The notes below the pieces were generated by a model. That model made no database searches. It was not told the origin of the DNA and saw only the letters and a program-made list of their open reading frames with translations. The translations under genes and the position numbers were made by a program. DNA of 64,000 nucleotides from Priapulus caudatus (lineage: Eukaryota > Priapulida > Priapulimorpha > Priapulimorphida > Priapulidae), in NCBI RefSeq assembly GCF_000485595.1, contig NW_014577077.1, forward strand, positions 554,138-618,137. The letters run 5' to 3'. Below, piece after piece: positions 30,005-45,000 of the stretch (within the stretch, counting starts at the first letter, position 1; each line of letters opens with the position of its first letter).

Positions 30005-33000
30005 CTGTCTGTATGTCCGTCCGTCCGTCCATCTGTCTGTCCGTCCGTCCGTCCATCTGCCCGGCCGCCTGCCCGTCTGCCATCCATCCAAACAGAGAAT
30101 GGAAAAGGGGGAGAATGAGGGGGCGAGAAAGAAAGTTGCTAGTTTTATATGATGTATATATATTATATTCCATATAAAACTATTCTCATTCAATTTTACT
30201 ATCGTTCCACATGCTCCGCCGATACTGCATCCTTATCATTTTTCCACCGCTTTTATTCTTATTGCCCCATCTGGAATTCCTTTTGTCTGTTTCATAGTCC
30301 AATGCTATCTTGACTTATAATTTACAGGCGACGGCACGACACTTTCTTTTAAGAATGCGCTACTTGGCAGTAGATGATAACGCATACACTCTGGAACGTG
30401 TGAGAACGATCCATTTATTGAGGCCTTGCATCTGTAACAATCTATACCGTCATTGGAGGCTACCCGCAGACCGACTACGCCGGTTAGCCAATGTATAACT
30501 ACCCGATAATGCCTCTACAGCGGCCGATACGCATCAATACATTGACCGCGTTTCCCCGTCACGTCTTTCGCAAGAGGAAAAAAATTCGGGTAATTTTGAT
30601 GAAAATATACATATCTATGAGAAAGCACAGGGGAATTGTGACTTTGAAAATTTTCTTCGTTTGTGCGTCTGAGCGCACTATCGTCCCGCGTCGCAGAAGA
30701 ACGAGCCGCGGGGTCTATCCCGTAATTACTATCGCGCACGGGGCTGCGTTGGCCAGCCTCCGCGAATAATTAGCTAAGAACAACAGTCAAGAGAGGTTTT
30801 CCCGCGAGCCAACATTCAGAAAAATATGCAGCGAGATGCGCCAACGCAAATTGTCGTGTGCGCGTGTCCCACGGACCACTGAAAATGACTCGATCGACTA
30901 GCTCTGAGAAATCTATAAACGGTGGCCGATAAGTGCCACTAAAGCTTGTCCTAAGGCAAAATCGAACAAAGCAGATAGCGTTCTTGATACAACTCGAACT
31001 CAACAACGGCTACATATACAACCCCCTATATTACGCATTGCAATTGCCTACAAAAATTAAATACAATAACTTAAAAACTTTCCATTGTAGATATATTCTT
31101 ATCACGGTATCTTGTTTAAACCAAAAACCAGACAAATATGGTTCTTTTAATACTGAATTATATTTCTATACCACTGAATACCGTCCTTGTACGTATATTG
31201 CGCATGTGAGTGTATTGCGATTGTATGTGTGTGTTTCATGCATGTATGTGCCGTCATAAAGAGGAAAATAGGATACAAATGTGGTATGGTTTCTTTGAAC
31301 GTCATACGCAAAGGTGTTCGTCTGCACTGATATTCTGAAATGCATGTAACATTGCGATTGTTTAGGAAATACGACACGAAAAAGGTATAAACTGATCCTA
31401 TTTCACAGATATATTATGAAAGTATGCAACCTTCGCAGTCGCAGGGAAATGTGAGTTATGAGGCAACAAATCTGGTAAAACTCAAATTACGCAAGAACAA
31501 TTACGCAGCGCGTCTCTGCACATCGGGGACGACATCAAAAAGAGCAAATAAGCGCTTAATATTAACACGTAGTCCCATATAATGAACTCACGCACGCGCG
31601 TGTGCAAATGTTAGATTCACTCCATTCGCTATGGCCGGGCGATAGACTGAAATAGCCCGACCATAGAATAGCGAGACTAAATAGTCTGAATATAATATGC
31701 TAATATACTGAAAAAGCGAGACAACCATTAATACGCAGACCTCGACGTATGCCACGACCGTTTCTTAGAGATAAGTCTGAAAGTATTGTAACTGTGAGCG
31801 AAAACAACGCGAAAATACGCTCCATATTTCTGACAGCGTGAATGCGACTGGCGAGTGCGTGGTTTCCTACAAATACGCGTGGCGATCGTATCGGATTACC
31901 ACATATCCCTCCCTATTCACTCGCGATCACTGCATGATGAAAGAAATCGCGTGTGCATGCATTTCCCATCGCAACGACGAAGCATATGATTATAGAGCTT
32001 AATAATAATTATTAACTTGCGGTGACAGCAGAATCGATACCGTTTTGCATAAATGTTTAAACGGTCGTGCAAATATGCAGCAATGTATAAATTAACTTAC
32101 ATCATTGTAGTGGAATTAAGATCAATGCAAGTATAGCATGATCTGTTTCAAATTAAGTATTAAGTAAAAAATCTATATATTTATTGCAGTCTGTCTGACT
32201 ATCTGTCTAACAGTCCGCATCTGTCCGCATCTGTCTAATGTCCGCCTAAGTACTTATAAATAAACACAAAAATCGGAATCGGCGAGCATCCACGCACGCA
32301 CGCACGCACGCACTGCATTCGCGAAACCTCTTTCTCATCGCAATTGTTCGTCATCACTATAGACGCCGGCTGCCGAAGCAACCCGCGTCTTTCTAATGGC
32401 AGAAGAAAGTGTGCTAAGCGCTGCCTGTGGCACATGACAACTGGCGAGTAAGTGCCAATCACGCCCGTGCTAACAACCCGCCAACAACACGCGGCTAAAT
32501 ACAGGTGGCGGCTAGCATTACCCATCGCATCGCCCCGCGTGTTTTGTCTAACACTGAAAAAAACAGCGCCGGCGGTACTCTCTCGGTAAGTAGTAACGCA
32601 TGCTCTTGATGAGGCGGATCTAATTAGAGCTGAAAGCCGCTGCCTTTACGGCGCAAGCTATCCCGAATAAGACCGTGCAGCAGGCAGCAGACCTGGCCAC
32701 CTGTCGCTCGCTGACGACCTGTTGATTTGGGCTTCAGGCATCACTAACGCCAGCGCCGCAGCTCCGGCCCCACACGTGCGCGATTCTGCTGAAAACTTTC
32801 CCGGTTATGTGAAGACTGCTCGCTGACCTTGGGTTTGGCATCGAGGATGCATCTTCTCGCAATGACCCCCATATATCCGGAATGAGAAGAGCAGAGCTCT
32901 AGAGAGTGCAAGGGCGTATGAATTTGTGCTGCAATCGCGTACGTGCACGACGCCCGTGTTACACTAACGCCCGTTAAGAGAAAAATGGAATCTTTCCCCT

Positions 33001-36000
33001 GCACCCGTTGACCCTTGACCTCTAGTTTTAACCTGCCGACCAGACGTTTTCTTTTCGGATTGCCCCAATACATGCCGAATATGAACACCGTACGTGACGC
33101 CGTTCAGAGTGTGCCGCTCGTATTGACGGATGGAAAAAACGAACACTCTTTCTATTGTCGTAGCCGCACCTGATCATGTCAAGTAAGCAAACACAAAACT
33201 GTTTCTATAAAACCATATAACACGCATGCGGACAAGTCTATGTGAGATATAACCTGTTCTTCAATAAGGACATCAGCTGGCATGTTTGCTATCCAGAATA
33301 TTTCTCGAGTGTATTCTCTTCTAAACATCTTTATCGGAGATAAGACCAACGTGAACGATTCAAAATGATTGTCTTGAAGCGTCTCGTTGCTTTGAAGCGG
33401 GACTTTTTTGCATGACCAACATGATTACAAATTCATATGTCGACTTCATACAGCCATCTCTGGCTTATCCTGTGAAGTTCTATAACAGATAATTGTTAAT
33501 GTGAACTAGAAGAGGTATGAATTAATGAGCCTGTCGAATCTATGCAGCCACCTCTGGCTCATGTTCCATTGCAGATAATTGTTAATGTGAACTGGAAGAG
33601 GTGTGGAATGACAATATAACTAAATATTTGAATGTCTGCGCTAGTTCAACTGGAACTAGGTGCCATAATATTACTTCAACATCCACGAAAATAGGAAGAA
33701 TCTATAGCCAACACAAACTCACTCTCCTACTAACGTTTTAAACATATAAACCCGCATAGAGGAATCAGACATAGAATGTTCTTCACATGAAATTGGTTAG
33801 ACAGCAGACAACGAAGGGAATAAAGGACCTTTAACTATGAGACGCTGCTTCGTGCCTTCACCCAAGGGTTACGTCAAGAAACATACGAAATACAAGTAGG
33901 TTTTGGCCCTTGCTAAATGTTGCCGACGTGGGTGATTGATGTCACATGTAATCAATTGAATGCCGTAGAGAGGGGATATACGCACTAGCACGCTCGACAT
34001 TGACGACGGCACAAGCTGAGAATTTCAAATCAACTACGCCGCAGGGGTGGGCAAACTGCGGCCCGCGGGCCGCATGCGGCCCTCTACGAGGTTCTGTGCG
34101 GCCCGCGGAAGCCTGCAGCAAATAAAAAAAATAAAAAATAAAAATCAATAATAAAGCAAAATAAAAAAAATCAATAAATTTTTGTGAAAGTAAACATGTT
34201 TGTGCTTGAACCGAGTCACACTTATTCAGTGTCATACAGATTAGTGTTCAATTGTCTCTGGGTTCGCTCTGCAACGCCATTTCAGCTAATTATGGTCCAG
34301 AGATAACGCCCTTGAGGCGAAACGCACGTATTATCTTAGAGCGCACCGCCCGATTTTAAAAGGAGCGGCCCTTTGACTTTTCATGGCTCACTGATGCGGC
34401 ACTCGCGCTGAAAGGTTTGCCCACCACTGAACTACAGCATGCAACAACGCCTTGCGAATCGCGTCTATCGTCAATTTCTTAGAGAGTACCACGAATTCTA
34501 CGTAAATTAGTTGGGGACCAAAAAATAATTAAATGAGTCATAGAGCGAATTACCAGTGCATACGGGATTGGCTGCAGTGTAAAGCAATGGGTGCAGCGGG
34601 GGGGGGGGGGATAGAATTGAAATTTTCTGGCTAACTGAGTGTAATTCATTTTAGACATATAGATTTCGGTAGCAAATGTTATTACGAAGGTTATTCTTGT
34701 AAACATACGTAAAAGCACAATATCCTCTTTCGCACTTACAAATTGGCAGGTCGCAAATTAAACAGGTTTGTTAATGCCCCGGCACAGTACAGAACTAGAC
34801 AGAGTGCACTCACGGAAAGTGCATACCTCCGCCAGCGACATACGCCATACGCCATACGACTCACGAACACACGAATAAGCCAAGATATACGGCAGCGTAC
34901 TGACATGTACACGCTGGCTTGCTGGCTTGCTGCTCGCTCACTCGTAGCAGCCGCTCGTTGCTGCTGCTCGCTCACATGTAGACGCTGGCTGGCTCGCTGG
35001 CTGACGCGCTAATATCGATCGCGCGAACACACTAATACACTAACACACTAACACACGAACACACGAGAGCGAAAACATAACCTCCTCCAACTCCGTTGGG
35101 CGGAGATAACCATGCACACACACGCACGCACGACGCAAGAACGCGCACAAAGATATTTATTCAATTCATTTATTTATTTATTATTATACGTGCTTGTTTT
35201 ACTAGGGCATACAGATAATTATAGGAAACGTGATTTGGCAATTTCAATGAGCGAGGGAGGAGGTTTTTAAATAATATGTTAAATATGAACAAAACAGCAA
35301 AAGAAAAATAAATGAAAAAAGCCTATATGCATGGCCTATTAAATTTTTCTCGAGTGTTTTTAGCGAAAAATCTTCAGATGACAAATGAGCATTGTGGAAC
35401 AGCTAGAGTTATATTTCACTGCCAATAAAGAACTGTGTCCATCGTACACACGTGTTGTGTGCTAATTTTTTGTGCACACATCGCCAAAGTGTGTGTCAAT
35501 TTCGCGAAATACAACTGTCTGGGTTGCTTGCATGTTGTACACAACACTTCAGCTCCTAACCACCCGGAAAGCAATTTTGTCATCATCTCCCTCGGTGCTA
35601 TACATTTCCTCCTATAAATACTAATGATTATGCGCAAAAACAGCTGTGCTGTTCCTGATAGAATTATATGAACAAAACACATCCATGTAAAACGTGCAGA
35701 CTAGCACAAACGAAACAAAAGATGGCGCGAAGGAAGGACGGCGGCTAGCGTTTTTTTCCCTAGGTCGATCAAGAACATAGGGCTCTAGTGAGCGCTGCTA
35801 TTGGTTGAGCTTGTTTCGCCGCTCAATAACGTCACAGGGTCGTAATATTCATAGCACATCCAAAACTCATAATTCTAATATTCTTCAGTAGCCGAGCGAG
35901 TACAGCACGCAATTGAAGGCTGAAATGTCGGTGGATCGAATCCCATCCGTTTTTTAATTATTTTCCTGTTTTCTGTATTTTTCTATCTTTATCCGTTTAA

Positions 36001-39000
36001 CAATTTTTTTTCCAATTAACGCAAATATTTACATGATTTATTTACAACAATTTAATAAATACAATAAATTTTTACAACAATTAAAAATTTAATTTTTTAT
36101 ATTTTTTTAAATAGGGTTTGGGTTAGGGATAGGGTTAGGTTCACATGCAGTGAACGCACCATAAAACAGGAGTTTGGGGCACGTGATTTGTATCAACCAA
36201 TGGCAGCGCTCAATAGAGCCCTATGTTCTTGATTGACCTAGGAAAAAAAATCACGCCGGTGGCTAAGAAATTACAAGTAACACATTATTGCTAAACACGT
36301 AGTGTACAGAGTTTCTTTAGTGAGGGTAAGAGGGCAACTGCCCGTCTCTATTTCTGCGCATAATGAAAAAATGAGGTCAAGTGTCAATACTCCATTATTT
36401 TAGCTGAATATCAGGCGAATTTCAACGTACATGTTTGACACACATATTTACACACGTCTTCGTCTACGCTTTAAAATCCGCGCGGAAATTAATTTTTTCA
36501 TATGCAGCATCTTTCGTGCAACGTATGTGTGTGTGTGTGTGTGTGAGTGCGTGCGTGCGTGCGTGCGTGCGTGCGTGTGTGTGCATATATATACATCGAT
36601 ATACCTACATCTATATCCAGCTTCTTGATCGTAATCAGATTTTCCAGTTTGACATTTACCTCAGTCCTGGTTGCTATAAATCTTCCAAACTTTAAATTTG
36701 GCTACTGTATCTGTTGAAAAAATGCGCCTCACCACGTTTACACGGATTTTCGCTGTAACGCAATGTACGCAATGCGTAAGACATTGCTACTGCTATGCAG
36801 GACGCCTGCATTGTTGTGCCAGTAATCAGGTATTTTTGTTACTCGAAATTGAAGAGCCACATGCTATTTAGAGAAATTAGGCCGACCAAAAATCGATTCT
36901 CGTAAAAAAGTCGTACTATGCCGTTTGTGCAGGCGACAGTTACACCCCTACGGACCCACTCTACCCATTGTGGGTCAAAACGGAATCATAAAAAACATTT
37001 TATATTATGCAACTTTGAAAGGAATTCCCAGTTACCGATTGCAACATTTTCCCCTGTTCCTCTCTATTTGCGTATTCCTCGCTCTCTCCAAATGCGTATC
37101 ACTGTTTAGCTACCACTCCATCACCCTTTCAGTCTCTACATCCGTCTCTTTACTTGGATTCCTTCTTTCCTGCCGCTCAACCTTTTGTATAGCGCTGTCT
37201 AGCATTCTCCAAAAGTGCGTGTGGCGTTAAGAGTCCCTGTTGGCACTGTAGTCTATTACTAGGCACTGTAGTCTATTACTAGATACTGTAGTCTATTACT
37301 AGGCACTGTAGTCTATTACTAGGCACTGTAGTCTATTACTAGGCACTGTAGTCTATTACTAGGCACTGTAGTCTACTAGTAGGCACACTACAGCGTGGCT
37401 CGAGTATTGGCAAAACAATTTTTTGTCCAGGGTTCCAGGCAGCCAACTAGCAGGTGCCCTGGAAACATGAAACGCATCAGTAATGCGTTAAAATGCGTTA
37501 AAAATATTTATTCTAGCATCGTTATCTAGATTAATGAATGGCTTGGATACACGGCAACTGGCCATTTTTGCACGTATCCCCCTTGAAGTCATTCATCAGG
37601 CTTTTCTTTTCAGACCCGCGAGTATTTGAAGTCGGTAAATCATCTTTGGTCACTTGAGATTAAAGCAATGTTATAACAACACCCAGTTTATGACACACGA
37701 GCATTCAGCAACTGAAACCGCTTCCGTTTTACGTTTTAGATAAAAATGTGTACCTTTCATGCTGCAAGAAATTCTTGCATTTCGTGCTTCTTTTTTTACA
37801 ATTTCACAGTAATGGCAAATAAATAAATCTTAGATTTTTTAAACATTTCTGGTGCGTGTGATATGGTTGACAGCATTGTTCGTTTCGCCTCTTGCGGTGG
37901 TTGCCTGGTATGCTGAATTCACACAGTAAAAGATAACTTCGCGTTTACATTCAGTTATTTGTTTTGTTTGTAAACACGACAATTTTCCCGCTGAATATGA
38001 GTCATGACTCAGTTGAATGAGAAAAACTACATTACCGTGGAAGTACAACTCATTGCAAGGCGAGACAAGGCGAAGTAAGATTAGTAATATGATTTATACT
38101 ATCACTAACTGAGGCCTCTATGGCTAAGCTAGACAAGAACACTGATCCTCCAGTGTCCTTCTGCCCAATGATAGCACTTCCAGGTGCAGGCACTCACATA
38201 AGGACAGTGCATGAACCTATTAGGCCATTCAGGCAGCTGCTTGCGAAACAAGAGGAACCATGAAGGTTTCGTCAAACCTCCCAATGCAAGCTATATCGTA
38301 CAGAGATTAAACAGCACAAGCAATGCTTAGTAAGTTACTATCGTAAATGAAATAATCGAATAATGCCTTTGCCTATAGAACATTCGCACTTTTACCTATA
38401 TCCGTCAAGCAGGTAGTCAGCGGCAATCAATTGAACACATACGTAACATAATTTCTACAGGCGTATCTTTGTTTCACCATGCATGTTTTGGGTACGACGA
38501 AACTACAGGAAATAACTATGGAGAAACGTGACGGCAAAAACGATGGTAATTCCGCTACAAATACCCAACACCCACAATATCCATAATGTATTTGTGGCTC
38601 AAGGACATATCATCGCTACATCAAACAGATGGGCGTGTGTCTGAAATCATAATATTCCAGATATACATATAACATGCCTACAGCTATAGCAAATGATCAA
38701 AATAATAAAAAAATACACAACGGCGCAAACGAGCTAGATTTCATCCAGTGAATAGAAACTGCTTCGTCGCTATGGCAACATGTAATTTGCGCATAATGAC
38801 GCTGGGATTCAGTTGACAATGAGAATAGTACTTGCAGAAGCTGAGACACCAACATAAGCTTATACCGAAGAGGTAGGGAATGTCCAACAACCGCGTACGT
38901 AGTACGTGTTTCCTATATAATATATAATAACAACATGCGCTGGACCCATAAAATAAGACACGTCCTTCTAACTCTCTAACGAGAAAGAATGAAGTCAGAT

Positions 39001-42000
39001 AAAGGAACAGAGACCAAGTGGTTGAAATATATAATTATACATTTCACCATTACACTAAATAATTAGAATATTGCATCGCATATTAAAGCACATTCTATAA
39101 TGAATGTAAGTTGAATACGAATTAAAGCCACTACTGCCATCAACGATAGTAGATGTAACGTAACGTATACGTGGAGACCAGTGACTGGTCACCAGTGAAT
39201 CCGGTTCTTACCAGGCGGACAGCAGTGGGCAATGTTTAGTGAAGTAGCCGAGTTGTGCTGACAGACAGGCGGAGCTCTAGCGATGTTCAGTTTACAGTTT
39301 GAGTTGAAGATTTTAGACCGGAGATAGATGCCTGCGTGGCTGTGGAACTGTGTGAGAAAGGCAGCGGCCGACATGGCGAGAGAGCTGTGAGATAGACAGA
39401 TGCCGACGTAACGCCTACAGCTGCGAGAAGCTACACGCTACGCGTCTAGAGCTGTGAGAAGCTACACGTCTACAGCTGTGAGAAGCTACACGTCTACAGC
39501 TGTGAGAAGCTACACGTCTTAACAGCCTGCGAGAAGCTACACGTCTACAGGCTGGCTAGAACTACACGTCTACAGCTTGCGAGAAGCTACAGTCTACAGG
39601 CTGCTAGCCAGACTACACAGTCAACAGCCTGCCTAGAAGCTACACGTCTTACAGCTCTTACGGACTACACGGTCTACAGTGCTAGAAGCTTTACACGTCT
39701 ACAAGCTGCGAGATAGCTTACACGTTCTACAGCCTTGCTGAGAAGCTACAAGTCGTACAGCCTGCTAGCAAGCTACACGTCATACAGCTGCGCAGAGACT
39801 ACACGTCTACAGCTACGAGAAGAAGCTACACGTCTACAGCTGACGAGAAGCTACACGTTCTACAGCCTGCGAGAAGCTCACGTTCTACAGCTGCGAGAAG
39901 CTACCACGTCTATCAGCTGCCCTAGAAGGCTTACACGGTCTACAAGGCTGCGAGAAGCTACACGTCTTACAGTCCTGCCGAGAAGCTACACGTCTACAGC
40001 TGGCCTAGAAGCTTTAACCACGTCTTTTACAGCTGTGAGAAGCTACACGTCTACAGTGCGAGAGAACTACAGTCTACAGGCTACGAGAAGCTACACGTTC
40101 CTAGCAGCTGCCGAGAAGCTAACACGTTCTACAAGCTGCTAGAAGCCTACACGTCGTACAGCTGTGAGAAGCTACACGTCTACAGCTGCTTAGAAGCTAC
40201 AACGTCTACAGCCTGCGTAGAAGCTACACGTCTACAGCCTGCTAGAAGGCTACACGTCTTTTACAAGCTGCTAGAAGTACAGCGGTTCTACAGCCTTGCG
40301 AGAAGCCTCACGTCTACAGCTGCCTAGAGCTACACGTTCTACAGCTCCCTAGAATTGTACACGTCTCAGCTGCTAAGAAAGCTACACGTCTTATCAGCTG
40401 CTAGAAGGCCACACGTCTAGCAGCTGCGAGAAGCTAACGTCTACAGCTGCTAGAAAGCTTACACGTCTACAAGCTGCTAGAAGCTACACGTCTACAAGCT
40501 GCTAGAAGCGTATCAGCGTCTACAGCTGCTTAGAAGCTTACACGTCTATCAGCTGCGAGAAGCTTACACGTCTACAGCTGCGAGAAGCTACACGGTCTTA
40601 AGTGCCTAGAAGCTACACGTCCTACAGCTGCGAGATAGCTACCGGTCTACAGACGTGCGAGAAGCTACACGTCTACAGCTGGAGAAGCTACACGGTCGTA
40701 CAGCTGACGAGAAGCATACACGTCTAAGCTGCTAGTAAGCGCTACACGTCTACAGCTGCGGCAAGTCCTACACGGTTACAGCTGCTATGAAGCTACACGT
40801 CTTACAGCTGGGCTAGAAGCTACACAGTCCTACAAGCTGGCTAGAAGCTACACGTCTACAGCTGCGAGAAAGCTACACGTCTACAAAGCTGTAGAAGCTA
40901 CACGTCGTACAGCTGCTAGAGTCTACAGCGCTCTACCAGCTGGAGAAGCTACACGTCTACAGCTGCGAGAAGCTACACGTCTACAGCTGCTAGAAGCTAC
41001 ACGTCTACAGCTGCGAGAAGCTACACGTCTACAGCTGTGAGAAGCTACACGTCTACAGCTGCGAGAAGCTACACGTCTACAGCTGCGAGAAGCTACACGT
41101 CTACAGCTGCTAGAAGCTACACGTCTACAGCTGCGAGAAGCTACACGTCTACAAGTGCCCTAGAAGTCACGTCTACAGCTGCTAGAAGCTACACGTCTAC
41201 AGCTGCGAGAAGCTACACGTCTACAGCTGTGAGAAGCTACACGTCTACAGCTGCTAGAAGCTACACGTCTACAGCTGCGAGAAGTACACGTCTACAGCTG
41301 CGAGAGGACTACACGTCTACAGCTTGCGAGAGCTACACGTTCTACAGCTGCGAGAGCTACACGTCTACAGTGCGAGAAGCTACACGTCTACAGCTGGCCT
41401 AGAAAGCCACCACGTCTACAGCTCGAGGAGACTTACACGTCCTTACAGTCTGCGAGAAGCTACACGTTGAGCAGCTGCTAGAATTCCACATCGTCTTAAC
41501 AGCTGCCTGAGAAGCTACACGTCTTACAGCTGCGAGAAGCTACACGTCACAGCTGCTAGAAGCTACACGTCACAGCTGTGAGAAGCTACAGTCTACAGCT
41601 GCTAGAAGCTACACGTCTACTAAGGCTGCCGGGAGAAGCTACAATGCGTCTACAAGCTGCGGAAGCTACACGTCTAGTCTACAGCTGCGAGAAGCTACAC
41701 GTCTAGCAGCTGCCGAGAAGCTACACGTCTACAGCTGCCGAGAAGCCTTACACGTCTACAGCGCCGAGAAAAGCTACACGTCTACAGCTGCGCCAGAAGC
41801 TACACGTCTAAGCATTCCAGAAGCGACACGTTCTACAGCTGCGAGAGACTACACGTCTTACAGCTCAGACTAGAAGCTACACGTCTACAGCTGCTAGAAG
41901 CTTACACGTCTACAGCTGCGAGATTACTCACGGTCTACAGCTGCGAGAAGCTACACGTCTACATGCTGCTAGAGTATCATGTATCAGCCTGCTGAGATAG

Positions 42001-45000
42001 TAAATCTTACAGTGCGAGAAGCTACACGTCTACAGCTGCGAGAAGACACCCACCTAGCTGCGGAACAATCACGGTCTACTAGCTGCGAGAGTCTACACGT
42101 CTACAAGTGCTAGAAGGCTACCGTGTCTTACAGCTGCTAGATAGGCTACACACAGCCTCTCGAGAGCTACACGTCTACAGCTGCTAATAAGCTACACGTC
42201 TACAGCCTTGCTAAGAAGCCTACACTCTATCAGCTGCGAGAGTACAACGCGCTGACGAGAAGCTACAGTCTATGCGCGAAAACACGTTACAGTGGCGAGA
42301 AGTCATCACGTCACAGGCAGAAGCAAGCGTCTACAGCTGCTAGAAGCTACACGTCTACAGGCGCAGAATAGCTTACTAGCTACAGACTGCCCTAGAAGCT
42401 AACGTCTATAGCCTGCGAGAAGCCCTACAGCGTCTACAGCTGCGAGAAGCTACACGTCTACAGCTGCTAGAGACTACACGTCTACGAACTGTGGGAAGGT
42501 TTTCGACTCTACACGCGTAGAATTTTATTTATCATTTAGAGAATTATTGATCGTTGTTGTTAATGTTATGTTGTGCACAACAGGGGCAAGTGCCATGAAT
42601 TAAAGTCTACGTTACCTTATGCTCTGCATGATATGGTTTTTTTAAGGTTACACGGCGAAACTTACGAGATTTAGAGAGAGAGCTATTTAACAGTAGATAA
42701 TATAGGAAATAAATAAAAAATTCTATATGATCTATTCTCTCGCTATTTAGCATAATAAAACAACTATATTAGATTAAGTAGACCATATGCAAAGATGCAA
42801 ACATTAGATTATTCTAAATTTTGCATCTATGGGTCGACAGCACTGCTCCACTGGCAGGTGTTTAGATCTGTAATTCGTTATTCTGCTATTTTCAAGATAC
42901 ACTGACAGCTTCAGTCGCTTGAAGATGTTTCTGTGTTTAACCACTAATTGCGGCACACTACCACACCATATTAAATCCCAACCCTAGCATTCCCTAATGA
43001 AATAGTCTCCAGATCACAGCGTCGTTCTGCTTTGTTGTTCTGTATCTAATTGTATTGTATCTGTTGTTTCTGTGCCTGGTGTGAAAGTGCACTTAAAGCG
43101 CTTATTGCAGAGAATTGCAGCTCTTTCTTTCCTAGTGACCTGTATGCTTTATGTTTTACCATAGTGCAGCTATGTTGTTATTATAACAGTTTTCAGTATT
43201 AGTTATTTAATCATCCTACGTAGGAATTATTATTCAACTTTAATTATAAACTAATAAATACTTGAAGTCAAAATGTGGCGATTGGTGCCAATTTATTTTA
43301 ATGGGGGCTGCCATTACTTGTGCTGACTCTTGTGGTTATGCGTTTTTCTGATCATGTAAAATTTGAACTGGAATTTCACGAGGCAAAATATTGGCGGAGT
43401 AAAAATTGAATGAACCATATGACATTTACAATTGCACCAAACTTTGCTACTGCAACGTCACCACACGACGTGGAGCTGATGTTTCGAGTGATTTTGAGTA
43501 ATGGACATGTTTTACATTGAAGCCATTCGTTTAGGGAAAACATTTGACGTTGATATGCAGGCAGATGTGCAGCACATTTCGCTCAGCTCTCCCCCAATGG
43601 GAAATTCTTACAGTCCATGAACATGAAACATTGTTATACGAGTAAAGACACCCTCCTCACTGTTTCAGGATTGCTAGACCACACTTGCAGCTATACAGTA
43701 GACCGATTCCATAAGGCAGCATTAAAACCAACGATTGTTGTATAGCCAGCCAACTACGCATTAAGCTGAAATTACAATAAAACATTTTAAGAACCCAGCC
43801 ATGATGAGTTTTTAACTCAGCATGATGACGTTGCCTTTGATTAATGAACAAGCGGGAGTCAAAAATGTTAGGTTTACTCTTCATAGCAGACAGTTTAATG
43901 CCATGTGATAAACTATATCATTACAACGACGATAAAAGATTTTCTTGCTGGCAAATAGATCAGCCCCGAAGCCAACCGTTTAGGAAGAAAAGTTGCGACT
44001 CTCACCAACTATATTGTACATCAGACACTGATTTCAACAACGACCATGCAATGAGTCGGGCTAGAAAGTAGAAATTTATTCCAGTTAGCGCACACCCACT
44101 TGTACTGTGGGTAAACGTTGCTAGTGGCTTGCTACAGAATTAGCCGCACAACAGTTTGCTGCTACAGATTCTGTTTGGTGTTAACACACGGATGAGCAGC
44201 TCGGGTGCCACTTAGCAGACATGATGATGATACAGAAACAGCTATGATGTACCAGCAGCAAGGATGATGTACCAGCAGCAAGGATGATGTACCAGCAGCA
44301 AGGATGATGTACCAGCAGCAAGGATGATGTACCAGCAGCTATGGTGATATACCAGCAGCAAACATGATGTACCAACAACTACAGTGATGTACCAGCAGCA
44401 AGGATGATGTACCAGCAACTACGGTGATGTACCAGCAACTACGGTGATGTACCAGCAACTACGGTGATGTACCAGCAACTACGGTGATGTACCAGCAGCA
44501 AACATGATGTACCAACAACTACAGTGATGTACCCGCAGTGATGGTGATATGCCAGCAACTACGGTGATGTACCAGCAACTACGGTGATGTACCAGCAGCT
44601 GGGCTAAGTACCAGCATCTTGAGTGATGTACCAGCAAAAGCAGAAACAGCCTACACAACCCATGAATTCTGATTGCGACAGTCTGTAAAAGGGTTAATTT
44701 CCCTTGGCACCCACTCCCACCATCACTTTCCTCTAATTTTTCCTATAGTTACGTGGGTAAAATACCATAGAACCATGCAATATATTGGCAGCGTCGTTTT
44801 ACTTCAAATCCACTTGTTCCAGATGTCCCTGGTGGAAAAGGCAGTAAAACCACTCACTGTTGAGAATTGCAGCTCTTTCCTTCCTCAGTGATCTGCATGA
44901 TTTATGTTTTCTCATATGGCCACTACATTGTGACTAGCACATTTGTTTCATCATTAGTTATTCAATTATCATACGTAGCAATTACTCAAACCTTTTATGC

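Larger units (their letters stand above)
26400..34041. other. Middle part of the 25-kb TRAPPC9 intron
   Basis: Largely featureless besides microsatellites, a short TTAGGGTTAGGG at 29,372-29,387 and the two-copy repeat at 33,442. Slightly GC-richer patches at 28,860-28,980 and 32,380-33,120 show no convincing gene. Confidence 0.55.
36266..39374. other. Intron part between MITE copy 2 and the 24-bp array
   Basis: Holds the 20-bp array at 37,232. A minus-strand 50-codon open stretch at about 38,100-38,290 ([16 protein letters not shown]) has no conserved match that I recognise and no fitting splice phase. Confidence 0.5.

Noticed and set aside
32744-33146. Minus-strand ORF of 114 codons in a GC-richer patch
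   Set aside because: No motif, no conserved splice sites and composition close to random.
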